Virus record (IMG/VR): IMGVR_UViG_3300022751_000017
Span: 1 to 64,000 of that record
Length of the DNA stretch: 64,000 bases
From: a virus
Reading direction: 5' to 3' (one strand)
Every line of letters begins with the position of its first letter. Within the stretch, counting starts at the first letter, position 1. This document shows positions 1-8,073 of the stretch, one piece after another. A program made the translations under genes and the position numbers. The notes beneath the pieces are model-generated. The model saw only the letters and a list, made by a program, of their open reading frames with translations. It was not told the origin of the DNA and made no database searches.

Positions 1-56
1 GGTGGGGTGCTTCGCTTTGTGGGGGTTGTTTCTTTGGGGGGTCAGGGTTCGGGGTG
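1..56 (+). other. G-rich non-coding end of the window
   Basis: The plus strand carries five G runs of 3 to 6 bases (4-7, 21-25, 36-41, 45-47, 51-54) in an otherwise AT-rich genome. The last three runs are separated by 3-base loops, so a G-quadruplex is possible. It lies directly downstream of the leftmost minus-strand gene, where transcription would end. No gene is seen here. Confidence 0.5.
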
Positions 57-530
57 CTATAGGGCAGCGGTGGCGATGGCACCGGGAAAGGGGAGAATAA
101 ATTTATCAGTTAACAATGCTATGTACATATTAGCAACGGCAGATGCGGCAGTCTCTCCATACCAGCTGCGCCAAGATTTACTTACCTTGCTGCCATCAGC
201 CAGTTCTCCCATTTCGGCACAATCAATTTCAACCTTATATTGTTGAAACCCAGTAATGTTCAGTGTCTTGAAAACCAAGGGTTGAGAAACTCCCTCCGAC
301 ACCTTAAACCTTCGACAATCTGGCATGTATTCCAAAATTTCAGCGGCAGTCCACGCCGGATACACCTCCACTGCATCGTCATGTACATCCCACATGCCGG
401 GTGGTAATACTTCCCATCCGCATTTACGGCCCTGGTTAATGTGGTGAAAATAACTTGGCGCAGTGATACCCAACTCCTGTAGGCGTATTGACTGCTCTCT
501 AGTGCATACTAATTGTTCCGGTGTTTGCAT
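57..530 (-). CDS. Conserved Bacteroidetes phage hypothetical protein
   Basis: 157 residues. The beginning (VCTREQSIRLQELGI) followed by an AAEILEYMP segment and an AASAVANMYIALL helix is the layout I know from a small protein family common in Bacteroidetes phages and prophages; its function is unknown to me. It is the last gene of the leftmost minus-strand operon and overlaps the upstream gene by 22 bp. No signal peptide or membrane segment is visible. Confidence 0.7.
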   Translation of the reverse strand: MQTPEQLVCTREQSIRLQELGITAPSYFHHINQGRKCGWEVLPPGMWDVHDDAVEVYPAWTAAEILEYMPDCRRFKVSEGVSQPLVFKTLNITGFQQYKVEIDCAEMGELADGSKVSKSWRSWYGETAASAVANMYIALLTDKFILPFPGAIATAAL

Positions 531-976
531 AGTGCTGATTTTGTCGTGTCAAGTAAGAATTGCTTACCCTCATTTTTGAAAAGAAAGTTCTCCGATACGG
601 TGGCTCCATTCTGCATTACTGAGTATGGAAGGAATACTGTAGCCATATCCGCCTGGTCAGCCTCTACAATAGCCATCTGCGCAGATATCCAGTCCTTAAT
701 GATACGCCAGCACACGCGCATAGCATGCTCTTCTGTATGATACTTCTTGGCGTTAGTTTGCTTTATGAGCGCTTTCTGTACTCCTTTGAAGTTTGCCGGC
801 AAACGAAACAATATGCTCATGTCATTGGAGAGTATTGTAAATGATATTCCCACCAATCTCTGCTTAACATCATAGTCCAGCATGATCTGTCTGGCACCCT
901 TAGATGACAGAAGCTTCTGTATGTCAGCACAAGTGGCATGCTCACTGATCGTAGTTGTGTAATTAAGAATTGCCAT
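509..976 (-). CDS. Conserved phage hypothetical protein (MAILNYTT-type)
   Basis: 155 residues. The start MAILNYTT, a central FRLPANFKGV segment and the helix RVCWRIIKDWISAQMAIVE followed by a FLPY motif match a conserved hypothetical protein found in many phages and prophages; I know of no assigned function. It overlaps the upstream gene by 14 bp and the downstream gene by 22 bp, showing translational coupling within the operon. Confidence 0.75.
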   Translation of the reverse strand: MAILNYTTTISEHATCADIQKLLSSKGARQIMLDYDVKQRLVGISFTILSNDMSILFRLPANFKGVQKALIKQTNAKKYHTEEHAMRVCWRIIKDWISAQMAIVEADQADMATVFLPYSVMQNGATVSENFLFKNEGKQFLLDTTKSALCKHRNN

Positions 977-1415
977 TGGTCTTGTTTCTTTTTATGTATG
1001 CTTCATACTCTTCTTTTGTGGCGGGAACGAATATGTTTATTCGGCTCTTATGCCCTATATCTTTATTCGCATCACTGATAAAACAGTCCTCATTTTCTAC
1101 CCATTTATGTACCTTGATAACTATCCTACCTGCGACATTATCTTTTACATATTCAGGCATATCTTCTGGTTTAATAAAATTCCACCACTTCTGGTCATTT
1201 ATGTTAGATAATGTCTTATCAGTATTGGAATATGCGATTCCTAGATTTACGGCCTTGCAGAGCGCACTGAAAATACACTCCTCTAAGTGCTGAAAATCAC
1301 CTATCGTAACATCTATTTTATCATGTATTCGATTAACGCCTTCAATTAATTCCTCCGGGATGTCTGCAGTTGGCTTATTGCTGGTTTCATGACCATATAC
1401 TATCTCTTCGCTCAT
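963..1415 (-). CDS. Hypothetical protein with C-terminal PATKxxYEAY motif
   Basis: 150 residues, not recognised. The C-terminus (FVPATKEEYEAYIKRNK) and an inner EDMPEYV segment recur in the product of 4922-5356, so the two are distant paralogues in the same operon, probably an old duplication. Mostly polar, no membrane segment. Confidence 0.65.
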   Translation of the reverse strand: MSEEIVYGHETSNKPTADIPEELIEGVNRIHDKIDVTIGDFQHLEECIFSALCKAVNLGIAYSNTDKTLSNINDQKWWNFIKPEDMPEYVKDNVAGRIVIKVHKWVENEDCFISDANKDIGHKSRINIFVPATKEEYEAYIKRNKTNGNS

Positions 1416-1456
1416 GTTTCGTAGTTGAATATTTTTGTTGAAAAGTTGTTTGATGT

Positions 1457-1780
1457 TTATTTCTCTGTTTGCATATTACTTTTGATCATTAAAAAACGAT
1501 CAAAAGTGCACTGCGGAGGATTGTGAAAGTATCTGAATTCCAAGTTGCCTATCTGCTTATCAAATCCCTTTAATTCTCCCCAGCCATGATTTATATTAAG
1601 CCCTGGCAGAGGGACATTAAATGTTAGTGCATGCCTTGGATTTAGGTGCCTATTCGCTATGGAATCCGGGCTTTTATCTCTTATTGCAGTTGTATCGTGC
1701 TTTAGAGATAGGTTTATGGGCATCTGCGTACTCACCCACTCTTTAAGTATCTCAAATTTTTGTTCTATAGTCATGGTCAA
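1457..1780 (-). CDS. Hypothetical protein
   Basis: 107 residues, not recognised. Soluble and polar, without cysteine motifs or membrane segments. It overlaps the upstream gene by 4 bp in an ATGA arrangement and is followed by a 41-bp gap, consistent with membership of the operon starting at 7135. Confidence 0.55.
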   Translation of the reverse strand: MTMTIEQKFEILKEWVSTQMPINLSLKHDTTAIRDKSPDSIANRHLNPRHALTFNVPLPGLNINHGWGELKGFDKQIGNLEFRYFHNPPQCTFDRFLMIKSNMQTEK

Positions 1781-2097
1781 AAAAGTTTAAGTTGAATTTT
1801 ATCGGCTATGCACCAAGCACACTCACCATTATTCAGTTTAACATCAGATAATGGATGTGCCATATCAATGTTGTCGCATAGATCAACTCCTGTGTTTTCA
1901 AGAGTATCAATGGCTATCCCTGAATCCAGGTATATTTTATTATCTGACAGACTGTGCACAGTGAAAGGACCATACATGTCTTCGTTGTAGTTTATACGCT
2001 TACCATCTACTGATGTTCGCATGTTGTCCTTCTCGTAGTGGTCTGCCGGTAATATGTAACCATTACCTTCTGGTATACCACATGTTTTACAATTCAT
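1777..2097 (-). CDS. Small protein with paired CxxC motifs, possible zinc ribbon
   Basis: 106 residues. An N-terminal CKTC and a C-terminal CAWC could together bind one zinc ion; between them lies an acidic, aspartate-rich stretch. No named family recognised. The zinc role is inferred from cysteine spacing only. Confidence 0.55.
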   Translation of the reverse strand: MNCKTCGIPEGNGYILPADHYEKDNMRTSVDGKRINYNEDMYGPFTVHSLSDNKIYLDSGIAIDTLENTGVDLCDNIDMAHPLSDVKLNNGECAWCIADKIQLKLF

Positions 2098-2110
2098 GGG
2101 ATGTATGTTT

Positions 2111-2500
2111 TTAAATGTTGACTGTAAGATGATTACCGGAACTTACAAATGTCCAGTTCTGCAGCTGGTGCAAATGAAGGATATGCTTTCGTATTGAGTT
2201 CCCAGCAGTGACAGACTCTATCTCTCCGGATCTGAATAATACCCTGATAGCAGGATATCTGTAGCTGAGTAGGCTCTCCCCGTAAGCATCCGTGTCTTCG
2301 TATTCTTTTATGAAACCACATTTTTCCAGTATACTGGGAGTGATGCTTATAGGGTCTATGTGTGGTGCATCATAATACCGGCGCTCACTACCCTCAAGCT
2401 CCGCCAGGGCAACTGAGAACTTCTCTACTGATACTACAACCCTGTAAATTCCATTAGGGTCGCATACGTAGTTATCTATCATTAGTTCTTTAAGGTCCAT
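2111..2500 (-). CDS. Conserved Bacteroidetes hypothetical protein (LHQLQN family)
   Basis: 129 residues. The pattern of an N-terminal ELMIDNYV segment, a PISITPSILEKCGF segment and a C-terminal HLHQLQNWTF segment is characteristic of a hypothetical protein family that I know as very common in Bacteroidetes genomes and their phages. No biochemical role is known to me. Its presence is one of the host-range clues in this window. Confidence 0.75.
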   Translation of the reverse strand: MDLKELMIDNYVCDPNGIYRVVVSVEKFSVALAELEGSERRYYDAPHIDPISITPSILEKCGFIKEYEDTDAYGESLLSYRYPAIRVLFRSGEIESVTAGNSIRKHILHLHQLQNWTFVSSGNHLTVNI

Positions 2501-2501
2501 G

Positions 2502-2918
2502 CTATTTTGTTTTGCCGGTTAACAATCTGCGCTGCTCCAGCATATCGAGTGCGAAATCATAACATTCAATGGCCATCATGTCATTGCTCTGGCTGCTTGC
2601 CCCGTATACGTGTGCCGCAATGCTCATCGCCACCTTATCCACGTACTCGATCTCTGCAGGTGTGTAGAGCGAGCCGACTTCGACCTGCTCGGTGTTTGAG
2701 GCTATAAATTCGGCAGCGGGGATGTGCCTTGAATGGGAGTCTATATCTTTGATATAGTACTGACCGGTTTGGCACAAGGCTATTGAAAGCCCATTTGTGA
2801 CGCCTATAATGCAACTGGGTGTCCCCTCACGTTCCAGTATCTCAACGCACTTATACCGTTCCTCGATGTTCTGGCATATTATATCGACCTGCTGATCTAT
2901 GGCTTGTTTGATGTGCAT
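2502..2918 (-). CDS. Hypothetical protein
   Basis: 138 residues, unrecognised. The C-terminal half (TPAEIEYVDKVAMSIAAHVYG and FALDMLEQRRLL) is predicted helical. It lies one base from both neighbouring genes, as expected in a compact phage operon. Confidence 0.55.
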   Translation of the reverse strand: MHIKQAIDQQVDIICQNIEERYKCVEILEREGTPSCIIGVTNGLSIALCQTGQYYIKDIDSHSRHIPAAEFIASNTEQVEVGSLYTPAEIEYVDKVAMSIAAHVYGASSQSNDMMAIECYDFALDMLEQRRLLTGKTK

Positions 2919-2919
2919 G

Positions 2920-3189
2920 TTATTTGGTTAATTGTGAAAAATCGAATTGCTTATCTGTTATTTGCCATTGATGGATATTATGCCCAAGATTTATGTTTTT
3001 AATAAACCCATGATGCTCTAAAGTCCTTAATACCTGCCTAAGTTTCGGCTGATCGTTTTTGTTTCTGAAAGTAGAATTAAGTCCAGCCAACATAAATGTA
3101 TATTCAGGTTTTCCGGTTTTCAGAACGTCCATGATTGCAATTATTGACGGCTTGTAATAATACGCATCGGATGGGCTAAGTAGCTTCAT
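2920..3189 (-). CDS. Hypothetical protein, possible winged-helix fold
   Basis: 89 residues from the ATG at 3189; an upstream in-frame start at 3219 would extend 17 bp into the previous gene and is less likely. The sequence around LRQVLRTLEHHGFIKNI followed by a short beta-like segment resembles a recognition helix and wing, so DNA binding is possible, but this is a weak inference. Confidence 0.5.
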   Translation of the reverse strand: MKLLSPSDAYYYKPSIIAIMDVLKTGKPEYTFMLAGLNSTFRNKNDQPKLRQVLRTLEHHGFIKNINLGHNIHQWQITDKQFDFSQLTK

Positions 3190-3202
3190 GTTTTTATTTA
3201 TT

Positions 3203-3523
3203 TTATTGTAAATCGCCACATGTTGGGCACTTAATCATTATTTCCCCAGGTATTCTATCCGGGTAGCATCTTGAATTTAATATCTGATCACCAGGCTTAA
3301 GGAATTTGCGGACCGCGTGGCAAGATGGCTTACCTACTATTTTCATTTCATTGAAAACGTACTCTACAAGCATGAGCTCTGCCGGTCTGTAATATGAAAG
3401 GTCAAGTTCGTAATCTCTTACCTTATCATATATAAATGTTTTGCCGGCGCTGTCCATTATGGTATCTCCATCTGTTATCTGCTTGTCTGCAGGGAGATAT
3501 ATGGCGTGATAGGTTTTACTCAT
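3203..3523 (-). CDS. Hypothetical protein with C-terminal CPTCG
   Basis: 106 residues. Only one CxxC pair (CPTCGDLQ at the end) is present, so a complete zinc site would need a partner or the single upstream cysteines. Overlaps the upstream gene by 4 bp (ATGA). Function unknown. Confidence 0.55.
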   Translation of the reverse strand: MSKTYHAIYLPADKQITDGDTIMDSAGKTFIYDKVRDYELDLSYYRPAELMLVEYVFNEMKIVGKPSCHAVRKFLKPGDQILNSRCYPDRIPGEIMIKCPTCGDLQ

Positions 3524-3846
3524 GACTGTAGTTCAATTAATTTTTCCATCTTAAGCATTTCAGCACGAATAAATCCATATGATGATAATATGCAGCCAAT
3601 TCCATTTATACAAATTATAGACGCATGGTATTGATTATGTGGATATTTACACTCAAGTGAATCATAGTCTTCAATTTTCGTCCACTCTACGCTATTGAAT
3701 AATTTTTTAAATTCCTTATAAGACATCTCCCTGCACTGTTCGCAATTAGACATTGTCATGCCAACATGAGTTGATCTGTATATAGAGTTGTAAAATCCAA
3801 ATGTGCATATGCCTATAAGAAATGACATTAATCTATCAAAAAACAT
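3520..3846 (-). CDS. Hypothetical protein with hydrophobic N-terminus
   Basis: 108 residues. The first 22 residues are hydrophobic and could form a signal anchor. An internal start at residue 30 or 32 would remove this and leave a soluble protein with a CEQC motif. The 22-bp gap to the upstream gene slightly favours the longer form. Not recognised. Confidence 0.5.
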   Translation of the reverse strand: MFFDRLMSFLIGICTFGFYNSIYRSTHVGMTMSNCEQCREMSYKEFKKLFNSVEWTKIEDYDSLECKYPHNQYHASIICINGIGCILSSYGFIRAEMLKMEKLIELQS

Positions 3847-3868
3847 GCTTTCAAATTTAATGATGAAC

Positions 3869-4423
3869 TTATACTGTCTTATGCTTTAATACTATTGTCC
3901 TGCTATCCCTTCTTACTGCAGATACTACTTCTCTGGAATGCTCTGCAATGAAAATACTCTTGGTGCCTGGTAACTTCAGCATGTTGGGCAGATCATCCGC
4001 TGGGTTACTGCGTGTCTTCTCAGGCTTTACCTCCTTTACGGGCTTAATTACCTTCGGCGCTAGTATATGTACCACCTTTTTCTTTTTGGGCACCGGCTCC
4101 ACATGTATGCCCTTGCGCAGGTAAGGAATCTCTATGCCATCAATGCGCCACTTTGATATTTGCCGGCGCAGGGCTCCATTCGTAACGCCTATATGCTGCG
4201 CAACCTTTTCGAATCCATCAGCACGAACATTGTCTATAACATACTGTAGGACTTCTTCCGTGTATGTCTTACATTCACGAGTATACCTCCTGGCACAGCT
4301 TCGGGAACAATAAATATTTTTTGACCTCTTGATTTTTGCAGCAGTACGGAATGAAGTGTTATCACATCCTTCACGAGCGCATACAATTTCAAAAAGAGGA
4401 GATGGTGCGTGTTGATTAGCCAT
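3869..4423 (-). CDS. Zinc-finger / helix-turn-helix DNA-binding protein
   Basis: 184 residues. An N-terminal zinc-finger-like region (C15, C20, C39, C43) is followed around residues 53-95 by a helix-turn-helix candidate (VAQHIGVTNGALRRQISKWR). A basic, proline-rich linker (KPVKEVKPEK) leads to a short C-terminal domain. Likely a phage transcriptional or DNA-handling factor. It overlaps the upstream gene by 8 bp. The DNA-binding call rests on motif reading, not a database match. Confidence 0.6.
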   Translation of the reverse strand: MANQHAPSPLFEIVCAREGCDNTSFRTAAKIKRSKNIYCSRSCARRYTRECKTYTEEVLQYVIDNVRADGFEKVAQHIGVTNGALRRQISKWRIDGIEIPYLRKGIHVEPVPKKKKVVHILAPKVIKPVKEVKPEKTRSNPADDLPNMLKLPGTKSIFIAEHSREVVSAVRRDSRTIVLKHKTV

Positions 4424-4925
4424 TGATATCAGTTGGTTTTATTGCTATTCCTGCTTCGTATATATCTATACCCATGTATGGTACCATATATCCCAGATCT
4501 CGGATTTTATCAACCATGCGATACGACTGCCAGATAGGTTCCGGATTTTCTTCATTCTCATCCTGCATTTCAAAATGTAGCATCATATTATCCAGAGTGC
4601 CAATGAGAAAATAACCTTCAAAACAAATGAGAGAGTATTTAATTTTTACACACTCTTGCATTCTTAATATACGCTCTACATGTAAGTCACAGATAATGTC
4701 TTCGTACTCGTCCTTTATCTGTGGATGCCAACATGCTATTTTCAGGAGTTCCACCGCATCATCATCACTGATTTCTGATATAGGTTTGATAATGAGCTTC
4801 GCATTTATTATAGCCTCATGATGGCTATACTCCAGCATAAAAGGACCATCTTCCCCGTACATTACCATACAAGGCGCGTACATTGCGAATACCTTATCCT
4901 TCTGCTCGTTTGTTAGTGTGTTCAT
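4416..4925 (-). CDS. Hypothetical protein
   Basis: 169 residues, unrecognised. It begins TNEQKDKVFAMY and is acidic, with no metal or membrane motifs. Coupled to the upstream gene by a 4-bp ATGA overlap. Confidence 0.55.
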   Translation of the reverse strand: MNTLTNEQKDKVFAMYAPCMVMYGEDGPFMLEYSHHEAIINAKLIIKPISEISDDDAVELLKIACWHPQIKDEYEDIICDLHVERILRMQECVKIKYSLICFEGYFLIGTLDNMMLHFEMQDENEENPEPIWQSYRMVDKIRDLGYMVPYMGIDIYEAGIAIKPTDING

Positions 4926-5356
4926 TTATTAGTTTTTAAGTATGCTTCGTAATCTTGTTTGGTTGCGGGGATGAAAGCCCATATACAGATACCACCGTAA
5001 GCGCTTACGAATCCGTTTTCTTTTGTAAATTCAGTGCTGTTCCAAAAAACATCAACGCCGCACTTAATCACAACATTTGAAAAGCGAGTATAATGATTTA
5101 TTGGCTTATCCCATGACCTAATATACTCCGGCATATCCTCAATCTTACGTTCTGCGTACCACGGAAGTGGCTGGAAGATGGCGGGTGATTTATCGACTTC
5201 TTCTACCATTTCTACAGTGTGTTTACTGGTCAGCACACCTACTTTGAAGTAGTAATTCAATGGTGACTTTTGAAGTATATCGCCAGTTTCAAATTTACTG
5301 TTAGGATAGTAGTTTGTTACCTTTACCCTCGGCATCATTAGTTCTTCAGGTGTCAT
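4922..5356 (-). CDS. Hypothetical protein, paralogue of the 963-1415 product
   Basis: 144 residues. The C-terminus FIPATKQDYEAYLKTNK and an EDMPEYI segment are shared with the product of 963-1415. Small paralogues of this kind are common in phage early operons, but I know of no function for this pair. Confidence 0.6.
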   Translation of the reverse strand: MTPEELMMPRVKVTNYYPNSKFETGDILQKSPLNYYFKVGVLTSKHTVEMVEEVDKSPAIFQPLPWYAERKIEDMPEYIRSWDKPINHYTRFSNVVIKCGVDVFWNSTEFTKENGFVSAYGGICIWAFIPATKQDYEAYLKTNK

Positions 5357-5670
5357 TGTTTACAGTGTTTAATAAGTTCGTCAACTAAGTTTTTGAGATG
5401 TGTAATTCTGTCTTTGGGTAGCTTTTTTCTTGAAATTTCAAGGTAATTAATGCCGAATTTACCGACTATATAATCTGAGTTACATTGACCGATAAACTCT
5501 TTAAATGTCTCAGGACCATAACTTCGCCATGCATACCCATACATGCCCCAATCTGAGTTTAGAAATAAATCACCTACCGAGTTGAAGCAGAATATGCCAT
5601 AGCTACTATCAGGATGATTAATGTATAATGTTTCTGCCGTGTGTTGAATTGTTTTTATTTCCGGTGTCAT
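5353..5670 (-). CDS. Hypothetical protein
   Basis: 105 residues from the ATG at 5670 (MTPEIKTIQH). The frame stays open to 5907, but that extension lies inside the well-supported gene 5681-6016 and is spurious. The upstream gene ends 10 bp away and the downstream gene overlaps by 4 bp, which fits the shorter start. Function not recognised. Confidence 0.6.
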   Translation of the reverse strand: MTPEIKTIQHTAETLYINHPDSSYGIFCFNSVGDLFLNSDWGMYGYAWRSYGPETFKEFIGQCNSDYIVGKFGINYLEISRKKLPKDRITHLKNLVDELIKHCKQ

Positions 5671-5680
5671 TTCTTTGGTT

Positions 5681-6016
5681 TTATTCAATATGATTGGAAT
5701 TACATACAGGGCACGTAGGATCTTCATAATCTCCAGTGTCAGCAATCGCTCCGCCTCCATTGCAGTATTCGCTGCTTCCCCACCATCCGCAATTACCGCA
5801 CACGGCATCATACCATTTCTTTTCTTCCTTGGAAACTTTCTTATACCAATTACCGAACTGACCAATATTGTATATAAGCCTGTGAAGCGTTTCATGTATC
5901 TCAACATTCTCCCAGTCTACATTTGTTTCGTCTGTCTGGTCTTGCTTTTTTACAATCAGCAACGCCTTATTCAAGTTGCCGATGTCATCCTTTGTTGCAA
6001 ATATTTTATCGCTCAT
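5681..6016 (-). CDS. Hypothetical protein with C-terminal zinc-ribbon-like motif
   Basis: 111 residues. C-terminal CGNCGWWG and CPVCNS motifs about 30 residues apart form a likely zinc ribbon. The N-terminal half is helical with the segment IHETLHRLIYNIGQFGNWY. Overlaps the upstream gene by 4 bp. No named family recognised. Confidence 0.6.
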   Translation of the reverse strand: MSDKIFATKDDIGNLNKALLIVKKQDQTDETNVDWENVEIHETLHRLIYNIGQFGNWYKKVSKEEKKWYDAVCGNCGWWGSSEYCNGGGAIADTGDYEDPTCPVCNSNHIE

Positions 6017-6351
6017 TTCTTTCGTTTTTTATACTCACCGCTGTTAGTGGCGAAGCGTTTTTTAAGATGTATTTTAGGCAATGATATTCCAGATACTCCG
6101 GCAAGCATTGCGGCGGAAAGTGCCAGTTCTGTAACCACTCTGCTACGGCCTATATGTTGCTTAGGCTGCTGTTCTGAGACTACGAATACCGGTTGCTCTT
6201 TATTTTCCGTGAACAGGCCCTTAATTATGAGTTCTGTGTTTTCATCACACTCCGGCTGAATGCAAGCAGGAGATTGTGCGTGATTCACCCCCCATGCCGC
6301 TAAGATTAAGGGGCTTCCTATTAATCCAAAATGTGTGTTTTTTATACTCAT
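6013..6351 (-). CDS. Hypothetical protein
   Basis: 112 residues with a hydrophobic, alanine- and leucine-rich stretch near residues 74-92 and a very basic tail (KKRK). It could be a peripheral membrane or nucleic-acid-associated protein; neither can be settled from the sequence. Confidence 0.5.
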   Translation of the reverse strand: MSIKNTHFGLIGSPLILAAWGVNHAQSPACIQPECDENTELIIKGLFTENKEQPVFVVSEQQPKQHIGRSRVVTELALSAAMLAGVSGISLPKIHLKKRFATNSGEYKKRKK

Positions 6352-6386
6352 TGTTTACTGTATTTTAGCCTTTGTGAGTAAATCTT

Positions 6387-6740
6387 CTATAGCCCGTATC
6401 GCTGTTTCGGAAGCGTATTGTAAGCCATCGCGAATTCTACGCAAAGCATCCATAAATCCTCAATATCTATGTCCATAGAAACGTTAAGCACTGCACCGTA
6501 GTCTAAGCGAAAATCATTATCATAACGAAGTGTTTTAATTACAGCTACACACTCCATAATCCAGCTCCAGTTACTACGGAATAGCATATCCTCAAACTTA
6601 AAGAACTTGCTGTTTGATTCATAGTCGCCGCTAATGCGATTGTCTATGAAGTTCCCGTTTTCGCTGTAGGGTATATTACTATCTGACACCAAAATGCTTA
6701 GGTGCTTATTCCCGAGTTTTATTAATGTTTGGTCTGCCAT
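6387..6740 (-). CDS. Hypothetical protein
   Basis: 117 residues from ATG 6740 (MADQTLIK). The longer frame to 6773 would overlap the upstream gene by 29 bp, whereas this start leaves a normal 4-bp gap. No motif recognised. Confidence 0.55.
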   Translation of the reverse strand: MADQTLIKLGNKHLSILVSDSNIPYSENGNFIDNRISGDYESNSKFFKFEDMLFRSNWSWIMECVAVIKTLRYDNDFRLDYGAVLNVSMDIDIEDLWMLCVEFAMAYNTLPKQRYGL

Positions 6741-6744
6741 GTTT

Positions 6745-6951
6745 TTATTTATGAAACTCATCCAGGTATTCACTTACAGACATCCCTTTTAGAAAAGACT
6801 TGCTTGCCAATATGGAGTCAATCCTGAATTTCTTTTGCGTACCATTTATGCCATCATGCCTATGCTTAAGGTCTGATAGCCAGCTTCTGAACTCAGGGTC
6901 TGTCTGCCGGTAATAAACTGTTTCAAATAATTCAAGATTTGACATCTTCAA
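6745..6951 (-). CDS. Small hypothetical protein
   Basis: 68 residues, polar and basic. Start at 6951, or at 6945 for MSNLEL; both overlap the 3' end of the upstream small DNA-binding candidate by a few codons. Not recognised. Confidence 0.5.
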   Translation of the reverse strand: MKMSNLELFETVYYRQTDPEFRSWLSDLKHRHDGINGTQKKFRIDSILASKSFLKGMSVSEYLDEFHK

Positions 6952-7135
6952 TATTAAGTTTTATGTGCTTTGTGGCTTTCTCCATTTCATGTATCACCTG
7001 CATAGACTTAGTACGGTGCTCCTGCTCTGATAGCTTATCTATTTTTTTGGATAATTCAATAGAGCAGTTTACATAAAAACCACCTCTACCTTCTGGGCGT
7101 GGACTCTTCGATATTTTCTTTTCTTTGTTTTTCAT
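6932..7135 (-). CDS. Small DNA-binding protein, ribbon-helix-helix-like
   Basis: 67 residues from ATG 7135, chosen because a perfect promoter (7151-7181) sits just upstream; the frame open to 7231 would run through that promoter and the terminator. A basic N-tail (KNKEKKISKSPRP) precedes a beta-like FYVNCSIEL and two helices (SKKIDKLSEQEHRT, SMQVIHEME), the order of ribbon-helix-helix repressors. It is the first gene of the leftmost operon, a usual place for an autoregulator. Confidence 0.6.
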   Translation of the reverse strand: MKNKEKKISKSPRPEGRGGFYVNCSIELSKKIDKLSEQEHRTKSMQVIHEMEKATKHIKLNIEDVKS

Positions 7136-7150
7136 AGATTTATTATGACA

Positions 7151-7181
7151 CAAATGTACTAAATTAAACCAACAAAGCAAA
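7151..7181 (-). promoter_or_regulatory. Bacteroidetes-type promoter for the leftmost operon
   Basis: On the minus strand TTTG (7181-7178), 19 bp spacer, TACATTTG (7158-7151). Both boxes match the Bacteroidetes sigma consensus perfectly. The start codon of the first gene is 16 bp downstream of the -7 box. Confidence 0.85.
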
Positions 7182-7201
7182 TTTATTTTTTGGAATAAAA
7201 A

Positions 7202-7232
7202 AATGCGCATGTTGAGAGTCAACATGCGCATT
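7202..7232 (-). terminator. Intrinsic terminator ending the replication operon
   Basis: Perfect 14-bp stem (7202-7215 with 7219-7232) around a GAG loop, followed on the minus strand by a run of T residues (A run 7196-7203 on the plus strand). It separates the operon that starts at 15435 from the one that starts at 7135. Confidence 0.8.
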
Positions 7233-7246
7233 ATAAAAACAAGTCT

Positions 7247-7784
7247 TCAGCTAACTACACACCAATCTTCAGCCAGCATATCTGTCTGTGATGCCAGCCA
7301 ACCATTCACAATAGATCCATCAGCGGCCCTCATGCATATGTAGGCATTGAATTTTATTGTGCTCAACCCCCTGCTCTCCTGGCATTTCCTTGCTGTCACG
7401 ATTCTGGTAGTATTCCTTCACAGATGCCGGCAGACTCTTTACCTTCTCAATAACCATTGATATACTCAGGTCATCTGCAGGACGCATAAATATGAACATG
7501 TTCTTGCCGTTCCATCCTTCTCAAGCAACCATTTTACCATTTTTAAGAGCTAGTATGGCAAAGTCGAAACCAAGGCGCCCTTCAGTTATCTCAAAGTCAT
7601 CCCGAGTGCTGTATTTATCTATCCATGGGCTGTTCAGGATATCACCCACCCTAGTGAACACCTTTATGTCATCTGCAGGGTCACTACTTACATTCCCATC
7701 GGGAATAAACCAGTATCCCATCCACTCAGGCAATTTAACCTTTTTGCCAGACGCCATTTCGATAATTGCTTCTTGTAAATTCAT
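7247..7784 (-). pseudogene. Broken Tad2/DUF2829-like anti-Thoeris gene
   Basis: Read through two lesions this stretch gives one protein of about 178 residues. The first 87 residues (MNLQEAIIEMASGKKVKLPE...) form a DUF2829-like module that stops at an in-frame TGA (7521-7523), where the family normally has a basic residue. The same frame continues EGWNGKNMFIFMRPADDL and [16 protein letters not shown]. After a one-base shift in a C run (7367-7371) it ends [24 protein letters not shown]. These are the signature blocks of DUF2829 (Tad2), whose characterised members bind the Thoeris signal molecule. The gene is either decayed, read by recoding, or damaged by sequence errors. Confidence 0.75.
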
Positions 7785-7832
7785 CTTGTGTTTATTGGTT
7801 CACCTATACACCATAAGGTTTTAGATTGTTAG

Positions 7833-8063
7833 TTAATCCCACTTGAATGGGTTTTTAGCTTTTACCTGATTGATAAATCCGAGCACCCCCATCATAATTA
7901 AACTGGCTAATAGCACTAGAACAATAAGAATATAAGACAATGGGTTATATGGATTCAGCCGCTTGGCAACAAAAAATCCCCGGCCAAGTTTATCCATCCG
8001 TTTGGTGTTATCAATTTCCTGGATAACACGTAGCTGCTTGAGTATTTTTACATTAAAATTCAT
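7833..8063 (-). CDS. Small single-pass membrane protein
   Basis: 76 residues with one strong membrane segment (LSYILIVLVLLASLIMMGVL, about residues 42-61). It is flanked by a basic N-terminal half and the basic tail KAKNPFKWD. Function unknown; not an obvious holin, because it lies in the early region. Confidence 0.6.
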   Translation of the reverse strand: MNFNVKILKQLRVIQEIDNTKRMDKLGRGFFVAKRLNPYNPLSYILIVLVLLASLIMMGVLGFINQVKAKNPFKWD

Positions 8064-8073
8064 ATTCTGTTTT

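Noticed and set aside
5671-5907. Upstream extension of the 5353-5670 gene and a plus-strand frame over the same area
   Set aside because: Both lie inside the better-supported 5681-6016 gene with its zinc-ribbon motif and operon spacing.
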